Positions 40,801-53,521 of a stretch of 64,000 bases of DNA are shown piece by piece. Position 1 is the first letter of the stretch. Each line of letters begins with the position of its first letter. This stretch comes from Ochromonas danica (taxonomy: Eukaryota; Sar; Chrysophyceae; Chromulinales; Chromulinaceae): NCBI GenBank assembly GCA_015146655.1, contig VKHL01000001.1, forward strand, positions 117,501-181,500, read 5' to 3'. The position numbers and the translations under genes were made by a program. Below the pieces are notes generated by a model. That model searched no databases and was not told where the DNA came from. It worked only from the letters and a program-made list of their open reading frames with translations.

Positions 40801-43800
40801 TTTCGATAGTATGGTAGATAAAGAGTCTGTCATGCGTTCCCATTGCAAATCATCCTCAGACGCTACACTGTCTTCTGCTCGCACTTTGGCAATATCTTGG
40901 ATAATTCGTCCATCAAACAAAACGTTGTTCACGCTAACAAAAATCGAATTGCGGGATCTTCTGATGGAGACCTTGCTATCTCTTCTAGGACTACCTTCTG
41001 ACAAAGATGCACGACGTACAGAAGCACGCATACTCAGTCTTCGGTATAGCTCGGGAGACACTGGTACAGTATCTGCTGTCTTTGGACGGAAGATAGTTGC
41101 TCTACGAGCTGGTTTCTTCTTTTCAACATCTTCTTCAACAACTCGTTCATTCAGTTGTTCTTGAACAATTTCAGCATTAGCATAGTCACCAAGTAAGTGA
41201 GCAAGTTGAGCTTGTTCTTCTTGTTCCTTCTTGGCTTTTTCTTCTTCTTCATCCTCCTCTGAGCTGGATGAAGAATAGGTAGGAGGTTTTTGAAAATGAT
41301 GTAGAATATGCAGTCCTTTTACTTGTTCCATGGAGACAAATTGAAGATTACGTCTCCTACGAACATATTCTTTCATCCTTTGCAAGCGATCATATTCTCT
41401 CATTCTTGCCGCGACATTTCCACCTATTGCATCCAATAATTCATTATATGCTTGTTGATTCTCATTTTCATTCTCTTGATACCATCGAGGTGATCTTTGA
41501 GATTTCTTTGAATTAGCAGTTGGTGAATGATCCCCTTCTTCACCATTTTGATCAGCAGGTAAAGTAGCATCTTTGATTTGATTGGCTACATCATCACTCT
41601 TAAATAAGGTGGTGAGATCTGTTTCTTTCACGAAGTTTGATATCCGTTCTTCTAATGACAAATCTTTGAAGAATGGTTGGTCTTTTAAGATCTCATCTTG
41701 ACTAATATCAACAGATCTAATCATGCCTACAGGTTCAACATGAGAAACATTTTGTTCTTCGAGAAGAGATGTGGATCTCTTTCTAAGCAACTGCTTGATA
41801 GCTCTTTTGTTTTCTAAGTAATGTAGAGTAGGATTTAGTACGCATAGCTTGTGTTGATTAGTGGTATTATCATTGAGATTGTTATAGTCATCCACATATT
41901 GGTTCATGGCGGAAACCAACTGCTCTTTAAACAATTCATCCAATTCCTTTGTTGATAAATTACGTCTACTTCTTCTGCTGACCATCCTCGATTGGGGTTT
42001 AGACTGACTACTATTGTTATTATTCGTCTCTGCTGTACCTATTCGACTGACATCACCACTGTTGATTTTTGCTCGTTTGTTTTGACGAAGAGCCTCTTTT
42101 TGCAAATACTTCCTGTGTTTGTCAAGTAGTAATAAGCTGCGCCGATGAGTACGCTCTCGTTGTTCTTCTTCGTTCGTTGTCTCTAATGGGGCATCTAGAC
42201 TGTGCACTGTCTCAATACCAATCGGTTTGCTTGCTCGTCTTCTTGATGCTTGTGTACTCCAAGAATCTCTTCTATCACTTGATTTTTCTTCTCCCTCACT
42301 GCTACTTCCCACTGTAGAGCTTCTTCGACTTGAATCAGCATCAGAATTAGAATCTCCTTCTTCTTCTATTTGGGCAAGGTAGTTCCTACGTGCCCATTCT
42401 GTTGCTGATGTTTGCACTGTAGTAGCATTTGACAAATCCTCGCTTTCTCTACCAAAGACACGTATAATCAATATAACAGACGATCATCACATCATCAAGA
42501 CACTATAGATTACCTTTCTCTTAGTTGCATGAGACTTGCCATTTCATCATGATAGAACCTGTGGAAGTCTCTGAGGTAACGCTACATACAAAGAATACAT
42601 TACAACATTCATTAATAAACGCCTCCATCAACAAATAAAAGAGATATAGCTTACCAAGGAAAATCCATCTAATCCAAAAATAGCTTTCCTTCTCCCTGTA
42701 GCAGCTCTCTTTTGGGTCTGGAAGGAATGAATATGTTTCACACGGTAAGCATATCTACTCCTATCATCACCAGTAGACAAATGAGGTGCAATAATATAGC
42801 CTTTCTTTTTGAAGTCCTCCATTTCTCTACATGCTTCGATATCAATAGAAGCAGAAATCAATACTTCACTATGATTCCATGCTTGAGATAAAGCTAAGCA
42901 AAGTTGATGACCTAAACCTATTAGTTGCTCGGGTAAAGCTGAACTTTCTAATTCTTCCACTGTAAAGTAAAGACTACAACTTCCACCTTTTTGTATTTTA
43001 GCATTTAAAGGTTTGGAGTTGAGAATAGTGGAAGATTGTTGTTTATCATCAGAGAAATAAATGCCAGAAACATATGGTTTAAGATCGCGAATGTTTGATG
43101 GCAAACTGCATCTAATAACATGAATAAGTAATAACAGATAATATTATCATTGGTTAGCTATCTTTGACCGCAACAAAACAACAACAATAATAATAATAAC
43201 ATTCAAAGCACTTACTTAACATATTGCCAGGTAGAATTAACATAAGGAGTGCGAAAGTTAAATCGATAAAAGCCATCTTGATGCCTTTCATATTGATAAG
43301 GTAAGAGTTGGGGTAATTGCACAAATCCTGCAGAAAAGATTTTTGGGTCCATTAGCTCATATAAAGCTAATGACAGATCAGCTGAAGTACATAATGGTCT
43401 TGTGTGAATGAAGTTATCAGCAGTAAGAGCGATTAGTAGACCTCCTTCTATTTTACCATCTCCCTCTTTCTCTACTGTAGAACGAGTAGATGAATTGTTC
43501 TTTCCTCCTCCTCCACGAAGCTGCTTTTGCAATTGATTAAAATCATTTATAATTGTTAATACTAAAGCATCAAATTCCACTTGTCTGTATGTTTCCTAAT
43601 TGAATAAAATACATTGAGTCAGTTGAAATCAAACCAGCAGCAAGTGGAATAGCAGAATACTAGTATAGCACTACTGTAGTGCTATAATAACACCACTGTG
43701 TAGTACTAGTATAGCACTACTGTAGTGCTAGTGTAGTACTAGTACTAACACCACTGTAGTGCTATAATAACACCACTGTGTAGTACTAGTATAGCACTAC

Positions 43801-44638
43801 TGTAGTGCTAGTGTAGTACTAGTACTAACACCACTGTAGTGCTATAATAACACCACTGTGTAGTACTAGTATAGCACTACTGTAGTGCTAGTGTAGTGCT
43901 AGTGTTGGTATTACAGTATCTCACCTTATTAAGAGACAAGTCAAATCGAAGCATACTTTCAGTAAAATTACTCAATCGACCAATACAATCTTTCCCAAGA
44001 AAGGATACTTCCCCATTATTATTATTTGATATGCTTTGTGTTGGCCATAAAGTATCCATTAGACAAATAGGTAAACCACTATGAAAATGATCAAATGTTA
44101 TCATTAGTTTTTCAAGACAAAGATCATTTGCAAGCATTAATAATCTCAAGTTTTCTTCTAAACTAATTGACTTTGTTGACCATAGAATATGATTTTGATA
44201 AGCTTTACTTGGTAATGTTCTTAATCTTTTCCCTTTACCTTTCTCTAAAGCATTTGTTAATCGTTGTGAATAACGATAATTAGTAGAAGTAAACATAAGA
44301 TGATATCCATTATCATCTTCATCATCAGAATCTTTATCTTGGAAAGAGTTAACAAGGAATGGATTAAAAGTTGGTAAATCAGCAGTTGCACCAAATCTTT
44401 CTTTTAATTTTTCTAATTTTTCTTTATGTTCTTCTTCTAGTTGTTCATAAGTCTTAGAGATATTATTACTCATATAGAGATGTTGTAGTATACTAGGTGA
44501 TTCATAACGATCTTTCTCATTTGATAGTCTTTCAGCTAATTGTCGTATTTCAAATCTTGTTTCAGCTTTTTCAAAATCATGACTAAGTGAGGTATGATAA
44601 CGACGAAGATTATGTGACCATTTTACTGATTCTTCCAT
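37834..44638 (-). CDS. Five-exon gene for an unrecognised 2077-aa protein
   Basis: Exons on the minus strand: 44638-43925, 43595-43216, 43111-42655, 42581-42514 and 42448-37834; phases match at every join (for example TWQYVK|CSLPSNIRDL). The first ~540 residues look folded: helical N-terminus (NLRRYHTSLSHDFEKAETRF), then alternating strands and helices (LLIALTADNFIHTRPLCTSA, LALYELMDPKIFSAGFVQLP, ISASIDIEACREMEDFKKKG). The remaining ~1540 residues, in one exon, are low-complexity, Ser/Glu-rich and probably disordered, with short basic patches (RRSRNSIFVS). I do not recognise the folded part. Its size and surroundings (other large cytoskeleton-like genes) suggest a structural role, but this is only context. 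Intron 1 (329 bp) is largely an 80-bp tandem repeat. Confidence 0.65.
43659..43910. repeat. Palindromic 80-bp minisatellite in an intron
   Basis: About three tandem copies with an exact 80-bp period: the marker GCTATAATAACACCACTGTG recurs at 43681, 43761 and 43841. Each unit contains self-complementary stretches such as TAGCACTACTGTAGTGCTA and TAGTACTAGTA, so it can fold into hairpins on either strand. It fills most of intron 1 (43596-43924) of the 2077-aa gene. Confidence 0.93.
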
Positions 44639-45117
44639 ACTTCTCTAAGGTTCTATTTTACAGGATGGATAATGTTATAAGCTATTGTTGATCATCGTTT
44701 TATTGCGAATTACTATATATTAAAAGGACTTCATATCAATCTCTAGCCGTTTCGTATTTTATTAAGTTAATGTTGTAATGTTTGGAAAGAAACAAAAGCT
44801 TGTCGAACAGGAGAATAGTATAATGATATGGTGCTATGATATCTATACCAATATCAGTGATTATATAAAATAGATATGATAGAATTAAACTCTAATATTA
44901 ATAATTAGTTCTGATTGCCAGCAGTTACTGCAGCAGTTACTGTAATCATGGTGTAACTGTGTGGGTTCCAGAAAGCTAGATCTCTAGATCTCCAAACTAG
45001 AAGAGAAACAACAACAACAATAACAACAAACAATTACATTTAATTATTACATTACATTGATTACATTATCACATTGATTACATTAACAAACAAACAAAAA
45101 AAATCCTAATAGAAGAA
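44639..45117. other. Divergent intergenic region
   Basis: 479 bp between divergent starts at 44638 (minus) and 45118 (plus). AT-rich, with AGTTACTGCAGCAGTTACTG and TAGATCTCTAGATCTCC words (about 44930 and 44980) and AAC/ATTACATTA repeats near the plus-strand start. No gene is seen, and neither of the two recurrent promoter motifs is obvious here. Confidence 0.45.
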
Positions 45118-48100
45118 ATGAATAAATCAAAGCTTGATGAAGAAGTAGAAGAAAAGAAAGTTATTGAAGAGATACGAGAAATGTTAGAAAAGTCACGTGC
45201 TGATCGTGCACGACGAGAGAAAAAGCGACAATTACAAGGCAAGTCTAATCGCTCCTCCACAGCTACAACTACAGCAACTACTGTACAGACACCTTATGGA
45301 CTCTATAATCCAAACAAGTCATCTGGTGGTGCCGTGTTGAGAGATCACACACGACTACTGCATCGATCACAAAGTCATCAATCTAATTGTTCGAATAAGA
45401 TAACTACTGCGGTGTTATCCTCCTCTTCAAGTAGTCTAGCTCAAACAGATGCTATTCTACATCAATATGCGGAGGAAATGCACAATAAAGCTCTTCTCAA
45501 TCGCTCTCTGCCAGAGAAAGATTTCAAAATCAAAACGATGACAGCTGCACACATGGATACTATGATGAAGGTATCTGCCTTTCTTGAAATTAATGAGAAA
45601 CATCAAGAAGGGCGTCGAAAACCTTCTGATAACTATCTTCGCCCAACTTTGTCACAACAACATCATCAAGCAGAAGGTCTACCCAAAACATCATCATCAT
45701 CATCTCCTAACAAAGCCACAACTAGAGAACTACCCCGCCTTGACAAAGAAAGACAGAAGAAGACAATGCTAGAGAGTCTTAATTTAGGCAAAACAACAAC
45801 TACTACAAAAGGTGGTATAGCAGTGATGGATGTTACTAAGCAACAACAGAATATTATACAACAGGTAACAACTAATTCATCGAATCAATTACGATTTGTT
45901 TCAGCTAATAAGTTTAAAAGGAAATATTCAAGGTTTTGTGAAAGTATGGAATTTGTGGATGAAGATGTCAAAACATTGTCTAGTAAGAGAGATGGATGGA
46001 TGGCAAAGTTTATGGAAATCTGTTATGATGAAGCTTATGCTTTGCTTTCTGCTACTACAACTACTACAACTGCTACTACAGTAGCTTCTATTGAAGGTAG
46101 TAATAATAATAATAATAATCCAAAGGTAAAGAAATCATCAAAAAATGAATTTAATCCATTTGGAAAATTAGATGCTTTTCCATTATTAATACAACGAATT
46201 TTACAAAAAATCTATAGTAAATTAGAATTACAAAGATTAACATCTTTACAATTACTTTATTCTTTAGAATTAGGAATAGAGAGAGCAGATAAATTGAAAT
46301 ATTCTAAACCTTTTACAATAGATGGTACACACAAGTCATCATCTACTACTACTACAGGGAAAATAAGAAAAACAGGAAAAGCAGGAGAATTGGTAGATGA
46401 TGATAATGATGAGGATAGTGGTCAGTTTGATAGTGGTCGACTGGTTCTCTTTTCAAAATTCTTATCAGAAGAATATGATCTTGATGTTCTTTTACTCTTT
46501 CTTCATTGTCGTGATAAAATTGAAAATCAATTAGGTAGAAAGTTACGTTATATTAATCCTATTCGAGTATGGGAGAAAGAAGAAGGAATAGGAATAGCAG
46601 GAGGAATAGTAGGAGGAGATGGTGATGCTAATCTATCTGGAAATAATAGTCATGATGAATATTTAGAATCATATGATTCTTTCTTATCACCTTCTAAGTT
46701 GATTGATGGTAATGGTAATGGTAATAGTAATAGTAGTAGTTACTATCATAATAAAAGGACACAAAAGAAGAAGATTGTTCCTTATCAACTTCCTATGAAA
46801 TGGAGATTTCTAGATGATATTTCTATGCCAGAGACACCTTTATTAGCTTTTGATAAGAATCTCTTACATCATCTTCTTTATATTATGTTTGGTAAACTAG
46901 AAGATGAAACTAAATCATATCTATTAGATCATTTATATAAAATAGTATTGAAAGATAAAGTACAGAATAAGTTAGCAATAGATCTCTCTATGACAATGTC
47001 TTCTATTCTCTCACCATCGAATCATCATAATCATCATCATCCTATCAATAGTATGACCAATACAATGAGAAGTGATCAATCATCGTCATCATCATTAGTA
47101 GATGATACTACTACTATGATGAAGAAGAAGAAAATTTATGATGATTTTATATCAGTTTATTCTCTATTACGTACCATCTGTATAGAATATAAACAATTAT
47201 CTAATGAAGAGAAAGCACAGTTTACAAATGCTGGTTTAACTATGCAAAGTTTATTATCATTAAATGATCTATATATGAATAATAATGCTTTAGCAAAAGA
47301 GCATGAAGAAACAATAGCAAAGAATAAGAATGAACTTGTTCTCTATACTGCTAAAAGATCACAATTAGAGAAACAATTAAAGAAGATGAATAAGATTTGG
47401 CGTAATAAGATGGTTGTTGCAGTTGACTTTCATCACCATAATACTAACACTAACAGTAGTAGTAGTAGAGGTAGTAATCATCAACCATCATCTAACATAC
47501 TGGATCAAATTCAAGACTTACAAGCTGAGTTAATTGAAACACAATCTAAGAGGTAAGACTAACATTTCTCTGTTTTCTTCTAATACTTGTTTTGTATGAT
47601 GGTTGATTCACTATTGTTTATTCTTCTTCTTATGGTGGTGATGTTTGTTGTTGTGTTGTTGTGTTGTTGTTTTGTTGTTTTGTTGTTTTGTTGTTTTATT
47701 GTTTTGTTTTGTTTGTGTGTAGGAATGAAATCGAAGCAAGACTACAACGAGCTGAAGTTGCATATTCTTTACATATTCAACAAAAGAATTATCTATGGCA
47801 ACAAGCAACATTACCAACCTATCAACAACAACGTTTCACTAACAAACAAGACCATCCAATAGGAGATACACAATTATCTAAAGCTCTTCTTCCTCCATGG
47901 CAATCCTATATCCAATACATGGCTATACGAGCATTAGATTTCAATTGTAAACAACACAAAATACAACAACAACAGCAGCAGCAGCAACAACAAGAAGAAA
48001 GTCAACAATTACAAACATTGAAAATCAATAATTTCATGTTATCTACTACAAAACTACCACCACCATCATTATCATCTTCTAGTCAGACAGTGTTAGCAAC

Positions 48101-51100
48101 ACCTCCCACACCACTATTGGTACCACAACAATCAATGGCAATGACAACTTCATCATCTGTAATACAAGATGGTACAAGAGATGCTCGTTATCTTATTATT
48201 CATACCTTATCACGACTCTTTGTTCGTCATGTGATGAAATATGTTTTACAACGATCATCTATTTTACAACAACTAGCCCAAGAGAGACATGTTTTACTAT
48301 TGAAATATGGTACTGATGAATATCGACAAAGAGAGAAAGAAGAAAGACAAAAAGCAATTCAAGCTAAAATATTTGCTGAACGACAAATTCTCACACAGAA
48401 ACTTGCTAAAACAACAGCTAATCAATTGATTTCATTCTTTGTCCTTCCTGAAGGTATACAACATGGATTTGATAAAGTCTATGATCCATTCTATTATCTT
48501 TCTATGGAAGATTCAGATTATATTGACTGTAAGAAATTAACTATCGTAAAGGAAAAGTATATAATAGCTTGTAGGAAAAGAAAACAATTTCTCTATCAGA
48601 AATGTTTTTATAAACTATCTGAAGCATGGAGAGTATTACAAGTTCAACGTTATATTTCATTACGAAAAGAAAAATTCATTTTTGATTATTTGTATAATTT
48701 ATATCATCTTGATCAAATGAAAGGATTAGTAATTCATCGACTACAACGATTTATACGAATTTCTTGTCATAAAATTCATTTTTATCGTTCAATACAAGAA
48801 GAACAATATCGTATAGAGAAAGCAAAAGAACACTATTCTATTGCTATATCTAATCGATGTAGATCGTATTTCATGTATTGGTTACAAGATACAAAAGATC
48901 ATCTTATACGAAGAAAATGTCATCATATGATAAATGAGAGAATTTTTTTAAAATCATTCTATACTTGGCTTTATCTCTATCGTAAACGAATACAAGAGAA
49001 GTTAGATCAAGATGAATATCGTCAAAAAATGACAATTATTATTCAACGTTATCTTCGTGGATTTCTTGTACGAAGACGAAATTATACAGAAAAAAGTAAA
49101 AATAAGATTTTGAATACCATATTGAAATATCATGCAAGACAAGTTTTATATAAACTACAATGGCAAAGACGACGTTATGAAGAATTCTATCAACATCTTA
49201 ATTATCGTTCTTTATTCTATTCTATGAAAAGAAGTATGAAATTATGGAAACAACGATATGTTATAAGTCGTGGATATGATATGATAGAGAAATGTTATAA
49301 TATGAAGAAATGGAAAAGAGGATTTCAACAATGGTATTTAGTCTATCAAGATAGTATGAAATCGCGTCATTCTCATGCTATCCTTATTCAATCTATTGTA
49401 AGAATGTATATAATTCATCAAAAAGTATTACATTTCTATCTATGGAGACCAAAATTAATACTAGCACAAGCAAGAATACGTGGTTATTTACAATATAAGA
49501 AATATCAATTACAAATATGTTATCATCGTAATGCGATTATAATACAAAAACATATTCGTCGTTTATTAATTATACAATATATTAAACGATTACGTATACA
49601 AAAGATATTTCAAGATATATCTGATAATAATTATCATAAAGTGAAATTTTATCTTGAAAAATATCATGATTTATTATATGAAGTTGATGAAGAAGGTAAT
49701 ACAATCTTACATATTGCAGCTAAATTTGCTTGTAAAAGAGTATTAAAATTAATTATTAAATCTAACTTATTTAATGATATTAATTTATATAATATGAAAA
49801 CAGGATTAACACCATTACATATGTTAATTATGTCAACTAATATAACTTATCGAGATGAATGTTGTTTATACTTTATTGAACGTGGATTTAATGAAGATTA
49901 TAATACTTATTATGAAAATAGATCATGCTTATTATTAGCTATCTATTGTAATTGTACAACAATTGCTACACAATTTATTGAAGATGGACATGAAGTAAAT
50001 ATAGCAGATAATGATGGTTTAACATGTTTACAAAGTGCTTGTTATAATGGTAATGTTACCTTAGTTAAACTATTATTAGCCAATGGTGCAGAAGTTAATA
50101 CATTAGGATTTGGTGGAAGATATGCTATACATGATGCTGTATTAAGTGGAAATATTGAAGTATTATATGCTTTAATGACTCATCCTAGTCTAAATCTAGG
50201 TGTATTAGATACAGATTATCAACAAACACCTTTAATGTATGCTTGTATCTATTCAAAGAAAGTATATGTTGAAACATTACTTTTATATCATAATCAACGT
50301 AATGATATAGATATAATGAATAGTCGTCAGAAAAAACCAAAATATCAACAACATAATATAAGTATGAGTACGATAAGTAGTAAAAGTTTCACTATAGGGA
50401 GTATGGATATCTTACCAGAAGGTCGAGATATTGATGGACGTACAGCTGTTCATCATGCTGCTATGACCATGGATACTACAATATTGGATTTATTACGATC
50501 TGCTGAATTAGATTTAGAAATAGCAGATAATCAAGGAAATACACCATTACATTTAGCAACTTCTTATCATCATTTTAATAATGTGAAATATCTATTAGAA
50601 GCAGGTGTTTATCCATCTTATCAAAATGAAGATGGTGATCAACCAATTCATTTAGCTGCAAGATATGATGATTATGTTAATATTTTAGCTTTATTATGTC
50701 AATATGATGAACATCTTGGAAGATATAATTATACACATCAAAGTATATGGGCTATAGCTAAATTATATTCTGCTACAGCATGTTTAGCATTTTTACAAGA
50801 AAACTTTTCACGTTTAGATTATAATTTACAACAAGTTATACAACAACAACAACAACAACAACAACAGCAACAGCAGCAACAACAGCAAATATCAAACACA
50901 TCAACTATCCAATTAAATCAAAAATGGGATGCTGATATTGATCTATTAACAAATGAATATCAATGTGAAGTTCAACCTAATGGTGATCGTTTATATACAA
51001 ATACATTAACAGGTGAACAATCTTATCATCCACCTGCTGTTATGACAAGTCAGATAGTTATGAAGAAAGCAGAAGATCAAGTTAAATTACCTATTCAACG

Positions 51101-53328
51101 TGCTGTAAAGATGGTCACTAATGATGATATTAAACGATATGATAACAAATTTTCATCAACGGCTAGTACTACAGCTACCACTAATGAGTTAGCATCATCA
51201 TCAGCACCACCTAATGATATCTATACAGATGATAATATTGTCTTAGATAAGTTTAACTATAAAGATGAATTTGATCAACAACGTAATGAAATTAAACAAA
51301 TTGCACATGATTATCATTATGCTACCATAATTGTTAAATATGCTAAACGTAAACTTGCTTATAAGTTAATCAAACGTATGAAAGCAGAAAAGAAAGCTAA
51401 ACGTAATATGTTAATCTTTTTAAAACGTCATTTACAAGGATTTATGATATGGAAAAGATGGTTATATTATACTTCTGCTAGAAGAATACAAGCAAGAATA
51501 CGTGGTTATCTATTTCGTAAATATTTTTATGATAATACATATATTATATATGAACATTTTATGGTTTATTGTAATCATCATAAAGAAGAAGAAGAAGCAT
51601 CAGAATTAGAATCAGATGATGTCTATAATGATCCATCTAGATCATATTATCATAAAATATTAGGACAATATTATATATTACGTCATTTATATTATCAAAG
51701 AAGATTAGCCATGAAATTAATTAAACTATATCGACATTATAAAATTAAATCAGATTATCAGATTTTACAAAATGTTTTATATCATTTACCTAATATGACA
51801 TTAACAGATTGGGGTGAAATTATACATCTTGCTAAATGGCCAATACGTACAATAGGATTTTATGAAGAATATCTTTATCCTAAATCACGTCATTTATTCT
51901 TTTATCGTCATATTATGACAGGTCAATGTAGTTTTAATAAACCTAAAAAGTTAATTTATTTAGATAATGAAAAAATACGATTAGAAAAAGAAAGAATACA
52001 ATATGGTGCAACATTAAAACAAATTGAATTAGTTATTAAATTACAAGCTTTATGGAGAGGTTATAGTATACGTAATTATTATATTAAAGTTGAAAAAGCA
52101 ATTACAATTTCACAACAAGCTGAAGAATATTATCTAAAATATCCTGAAAAAGATAGTAATGTTTATAATTATGCACTTTTCTTATTAACATTTGATCAAG
52201 ATATTGAACATTGTCGTCGTATTTTTATTGAATGTTTACGTAGAATGCAATATCATGGTCCTGATATTGCTTTTGTATTATATTCATATTGTATCTATGC
52301 TATGATGAGTCGTGATGAAAATTGGGAAGATATTCTTGCTATTCGACAACGTGCACGTATTGCAGAAAGATTACAAATTGAAGCAAATCGTATCCAACAA
52401 ATGAAACTTGATAAACAAACGGGACTTCATCTTACAACAACAACTACGACAACAGCTCCTTCAACAAAATCAAATACACTCTTGTCTGCTTCAACTAAAG
52501 CAGAGAAGTTGAGACTTGAGATTCAACAAGCACGTAATAATAGTAATAATCAACAACAAGGAGATAGAGAGGAAGAAGATCAGATGGAAACAACAAGAGT
52601 CAACAATAACACTGACCTTGCTTCTGATGAGAAAGCAGGAAATCGAATTTATGGGAAATCATATGATCTTGCTCATGTTGGTTTCTTTCGTTATACTGCT
52701 GTTCTTCATAATAATGCTTTTGGATATGAATTACTAGCACTTTGTAGATTCTTAGTTTATGATGACTTTTCATTAAGTTTCAAATATTTCATGGAAGCTT
52801 TTCATTATGAACCAGAAAATAAAATGTTAATGGAAAATTTCAATCGAATGATGACATATTATTATGGACATGATAAAGAACGTAAAGATGCTATTGTTAA
52901 AGAAAAAATGCGTAAATTAGCACAAGAAGATGCTGATCAAGAAGAAATACGACGTCAACTACGAGAAAAGGCTCAACAAAGATTAGATGCTGCAAGAAAG
53001 ATTGAGGTAAGCTATTGTTACTACTATATAGTATTAGTATATTTATTGTTATTATTGCTAACTAATATGCTATGATGATGATGATAATGATGGTGCAATT
53101 GTGTGTGTGTGTGTGTGTGTGCATGTTGTTTAGAAATGGTATCGTGATTGTCGTGCTACTCGATTATTTCGATCATTCATGTCTGTTGTGAGTGATACAA
53201 TCAGTCATACTCGATCTTTACAATCTTCGCTACAATCAACAAGAAAGAAAGGATCCAGACAGCAGCATAGTCGTAGTCGTCAACAAACGCCTAATAATAC
53301 TACCACTACCACTACTACCACATCCTAA
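45118..53328 (+). CDS. Giant IQ-motif, ankyrin-repeat and WW-like protein
   Basis: Three exons: 45118-47552, 47723-53006 and 53134-53328, with matching phases, giving 2637 aa. The first ~810 residues start with a charged helix (VIEEIREMLEKSRADRARR), then low complexity and a helical domain (about 380-640). Exon 2 brings IQ motifs for calmodulin-like light chains (IIIQRYLRGFLVRRRN, ILIQSIVRMYIIHQ, ILAQARIRGYLQYKKY, IIIQKHIRRLLI), a run of about eight ankyrin repeats (NTILHIAAKFACKRVLKLII, LTCLQSACYNGNVTLVKLLL, NTPLHLATSYHHFNNVKYLL), a poly-Gln tract, a WW-like segment (GDRLYTNTLTGEQSYHPP), further IQ motifs (RRIQARIRGYLFRK, IKLQALWRGYSIRN) and TPR-like helices. It is probably a calmodulin-binding scaffold of the flagellum or cortex; this is inferred from architecture. 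The 170-bp intron 1 is T/G-rich and mimics a membrane protein frame. Confidence 0.8.
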
Positions 53329-53404
53329 TTCAACAAACCAAGACCTGACTCAAACCCCATCATAACGAGTCTTGTACATATTGTATAGTAGTATAAACTT
53401 GAAC

Positions 53405-53408
<4 letters not shown>

Positions 53409-53450
<42 letters not shown>

Positions 53451-53508
53451 AAACTATCACAATTAACTAACATCCGACCTAACCTAAACTAACCTAACCT
53501 AACCTAAA
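53409..53508. repeat. (AAC)n run followed by CCTAA telomere-like pentamers
   Basis: A CAA/AAC triplet run at about 53409-53452, then six pentamers at 53478-53507 (CCTAA five times and one ACTAA). On the other strand this reads TTAGG, like a short interstitial telomere-type tract. It lies between two convergent genes. Confidence 0.8.
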
Positions 53509-53521
53509 GCAATCAACCAGA

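Noticed and set aside
43659-43910. Regularly spaced 80-bp repeats that could suggest a CRISPR-like array
   Set aside because: The copies are contiguous tandem units without unique spacers, they lie inside a eukaryotic intron, and there are no cas-like genes.
47587-47862. Hydrophobic frame rich in Val, Leu, Cys and Phe that looks like a membrane protein
   Set aside because: It comes from the GTTGTTTTGTT-type low-complexity intron between exons 1 and 2 of the IQ/ankyrin gene; flanking splice sites restore the real frame.
53478-53507. True chromosome end
   Set aside because: Only six pentamers, flanked on both sides by ordinary genes, so this is not a telomere.
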